Assembly (NCBI GenBank): GCA_041180805.1
Contig: JBEGQX010000051.1
Span: 1-7,321, forward strand
Origin: JBEGQX01 sp041180805
GTDB lineage: Bacteria; Planctomycetota; Planctomycetia; Gemmatales; Gemmataceae
Length of the DNA: 7,321 nt
Direction of reading: 5' to 3'
Position numbers and translations under genes: made by a program. This document shows positions 5,654-7,321 of this stretch, in pieces. Position 1 is the first letter of the stretch, and the number at the start of each line of letters is the position of its first letter. The notes under the pieces are model-generated. The model had not been told where the DNA came from and made no database searches. It saw nothing but the letters and a program-made list of their open reading frames with translations.

Positions 5654-7021
5654 TTAGTCTTCGGTAAGGCCGGGGTAGTTTCTCATCACAAGGTGGCTGT
5701 TGATCTTTTGCACAAGATCCAAGGCGACGCTTACAACAATCAAAAGGCCAGTTCCGCCATAAAAACTCGCAACTTCTTGCCGAACATCCATGGTATTGGT
5801 GATTAGGGTTGGAATCACCGCGATAATTGCCAGGAATGCAGCACCAATATAGGTGATTCGCATCATAACTTTCTCAAGATATTCAGCGGTGCGTTTACCA
5901 GGTCGATAACCAGGTATAAACGAACCATAATCTTTAAGGTTATTTGCAACATCTTTAGGGTTAAATATGATCGCAGTCCAAAAATAGCAGAACACATAGA
6001 TCATCAGGATGAATAGAGCAGTGTAAGCCCATCCTTGCCTTTCAAAGGCATCCTTCAGAAATACAGCCCAACTCCATTCAGTCGCGCTGGCGATAAAATT
6101 AAACACAAAATATGGAAGAACCAATAAACTGCTGGCAAAAATCACGGGCATTACACCCGCTTGATTTACCTTCAAAGGCAGGAATTGCCTGGTGCCGCCA
6201 AAAACCCTTCTTCCCCGAACATGTTTAGCAGATTGGGTGGGAATTCGTCTTTGACCTTTTGTGATTGCAATGACCGCAACAATAACTGCAACAAAAAGTA
6301 CAAGCAGAACTACAAGCTTTTCAAAACTAATATCGTTTCCAGTTCCACTGCCCAAGGTGAGGATAGATTCTTTAAGTTTTCCATTTTCAAAAAGGAGTGA
6401 GGCAGTTGCAGCGGGAATTCTTGCAACTATACCAGCCATAATAATCAGACTGATACCGTTTCCAATTCCATATTCATCGATTTGCTCACCCATCCACATC
6501 AAAAACATCGTTCCAGTTGTCATTAGCAGAACCATGGTAATCCAGTAATAACCGGTGTTGAAATCCACTGGTTCGGTCAGTGCAAAACCCTGACCTCCTC
6601 GAGATGAAGGTTGCATGATAAATTGGACATACATAAAGGCTTGAAAAAAGCAGATGGCTACTGTTGCCCATCGGGTGTAGTTATTGATTTTTTTGCGACC
6701 AGATTCACCCTCTTTTTGGAGTTTTTCCAATGGAGGATAAACTGCTCCTAGTAACTGAAAAATGATGGATGCAGAAATGTAGGGCATAATACCCAACCCA
6801 AAAAGGGTTGCATTGCTGAGGTCACCACCGCTAAATAGTGAAACGAATCCGAGAATATCGCCCAGCGGGCCGCCTTGACCAACATTGCGGTTCATCAAGC
6901 GCTGATCGACAAAAGGCAGGGGAATGGAATATCCCACCCTGTAAACAGCTAGGAACAGCAAGGTTATTAAAATCTTGTTACGAAGTTCAGGGATGGCGAA
7001 AATGGCCTTCAACTTCCCCAT
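5654..7021 (-). CDS. secY: Preprotein translocase channel subunit SecY
   Basis: SecY forms the membrane channel through which Sec substrates are exported or inserted, partnering SecE, SecG and SecA. The 455-residue protein shows ten hydrophobic segments, roughly at 17-35, 75-95, 117-137, 157-177, 185-205, 233-255, 285-310, 332-354, 388-408 and 422-440. The plug and second helix region includes GLGIMPYISASIIFQLL (75-91). Cytoplasmic loops C4 (about 256-284, with TKGQRRIPTQSA) and C5 (about 362-383, with FIPGYRPGKRTAEYL and the functionally important R373) are intact. A TTG five codons further upstream keeps the frame open, but AGGAG 6 nt before the ATG at 7019-7021 fixes the start there. It sits 136 nt after rplO and 123 nt before adk, the standard position. 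Confidence 0.98.
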   Translation of the reverse strand: MGKLKAIFAIPELRNKILITLLFLAVYRVGYSIPLPFVDQRLMNRNVGQGGPLGDILGFVSLFSGGDLSNATLFGLGIMPYISASIIFQLLGAVYPPLEKLQKEGESGRKKINNYTRWATVAICFFQAFMYVQFIMQPSSRGGQGFALTEPVDFNTGYYWITMVLLMTTGTMFLMWMGEQIDEYGIGNGISLIIMAGIVARIPAATASLLFENGKLKESILTLGSGTGNDISFEKLVVLLVLFVAVIVAVIAITKGQRRIPTQSAKHVRGRRVFGGTRQFLPLKVNQAGVMPVIFASSLLVLPYFVFNFIASATEWSWAVFLKDAFERQGWAYTALFILMIYVFCYFWTAIIFNPKDVANNLKDYGSFIPGYRPGKRTAEYLEKVMMRITYIGAAFLAIIAVIPTLITNTMDVRQEVASFYGGTGLLIVVSVALDLVQKINSHLVMRNYPGLTED

Positions 7022-7027
7022 TATCTG

Positions 7028-7032
7028 CTCCT
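7028..7032 (-). promoter_or_regulatory. Ribosome-binding site that sets the secY start
   Basis: AGGAG on the minus strand lies 6 nt before the ATG at 7019-7021. It overlaps the codons that follow the alternative TTG at 7034-7036, so the ATG and not the TTG is the likely start. Confidence 0.8.
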
Positions 7033-7069
7033 GCAAGGGGTAACCGCTGATTGCCTTTTCCTGAACAAT

Positions 7070-7146
7070 CCGGACTACCCGGTGAATATCATCAAGAGAT
7101 GATCATTGTTATGACAAGATAATTCAAGCTAAAAACCGGATCCCGG
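7070..7146 (-). other. Paired CCGG hairpins in the rplO-secY spacer
   Basis: The 136-nt spacer contains two short GC stems: CCGG-GAT-CCGG (7136-7146 on the minus strand, followed by TTTTT at 7131-7135) and CCGG-GTAGT-CCGG (7070-7082). Between them ATCATC-TCTT-GATGAT could form a further 6-bp AT-rich stem. The first resembles a very weak terminator or pause site right after rplO; its 4-bp stem is too short to call a true terminator. Confidence 0.25.
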
Positions 7147-7157
7147 AAAGGATGAGG

Positions 7158-7321
7158 TTATTGCTTTGGTTTCATCTTGTTTCGTTTTGGCTTGGCGGGT
7201 GGTGGAATAACCTCTGCGGTACCACCTTTTGCCTGAATCTTTTCAAGCGCGGACTTTGAAAAATGGTGAGCTTTGACTGTCAGCTTTTTGGAAAGGTCAC
7301 CAGTGCCAAGAATCCGAATTC
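7158..7321 (-). CDS. rplO: 50S ribosomal protein L15 (uL15), C-terminal part
   Basis: Only the last 53 codons and stop lie in the window; the N-terminal glycine-rich part lies beyond the right edge. uL15 is a late-assembly large-subunit protein that spans 23S rRNA domains. The visible segment IRILGTGDLSKKLTVKAHHF followed by SKSALEKIQAKGG matches the conserved C-terminal domain of the family (usual form: VLG.GEL.KKLTVKAH.FSKSA..KIE..GG). A proline/lysine-rich basic tail, VIPPPAKPKRNKMKPKQ, extends past the usual end of the domain and probably contacts rRNA. It precedes secY, as in nearly all bacterial spc operons. Confidence 0.95.
   Translation of the reverse strand, partial: IRILGTGDLSKKLTVKAHHFSKSALEKIQAKGGTAEVIPPPAKPKRNKMKPKQ

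Noticed and set aside
7022..7036. Upstream TTG start for secY
   Set aside because: The AGGAG that would serve translation lies after the TTG and 6 nt before the ATG at 7021.

Overview
The window carries the distal end of a bacterial spc/alpha ribosomal protein cluster. All recognised genes are on the minus strand, so transcription runs from high to low coordinates. In that order they are rplO (3' end only), secY, adk, map, rpmJ, rpsM, rpsK, rpsD, rpoA and rplQ. A strong intrinsic terminator follows rplQ. After it comes a separate gene with its own promoter-like sequence, encoding an unrecognised protein cut off by the left edge of the window.

The organism is most likely a member of the Planctomycetota with fairly low GC for that phylum. 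The alpha subunit begins MRIRWRGLELPSRV and continues into TYGKF, which I recall as typical of planctomycetes. The unknown first protein (segments YLYSPQGALTREELEL and GDTW) also resembles hypothetical proteins I associate with Gemmata-like planctomycetes. Both points rest on memory and were not checked by search. Base composition looks even along the window, and I see no sign of recent transfer.

Region by region: 7158-7321 is the L15 C-terminus. After a 136-nt spacer come secY (translocon channel) and, after a 123-nt spacer, adk. The end of adk overlaps the start of map by 7 nt. A 145-nt AT-rich leader with no infA precedes rpmJ, and a small hairpin sits on the rpmJ ribosome-binding region. 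rpsM, rpsK, rpsD, rpoA and rplQ then follow with spacers of 15 to 83 nt, ending at the terminator at 737-769. The spacer 645-783 holds that terminator and a sigma70-like promoter for the gene at 1-644.

Together the genes supply small-subunit head and body proteins (S13, S11, S4), large-subunit proteins (L15, L36, L17), the RNA polymerase assembly subunit, the SecY channel, adenylate kinase and the enzyme that trims N-terminal methionine. This is a core, conserved region. I found no mobile element, CRISPR array, tRNA, rRNA or new biological system. The points worth a second look are modest: the uncharacterised protein, the altered DNA-contact loop of the alpha C-terminal domain, zinc-type features in S4, L36 and Adk, missing infA, and structured or leaderless-looking translation starts.
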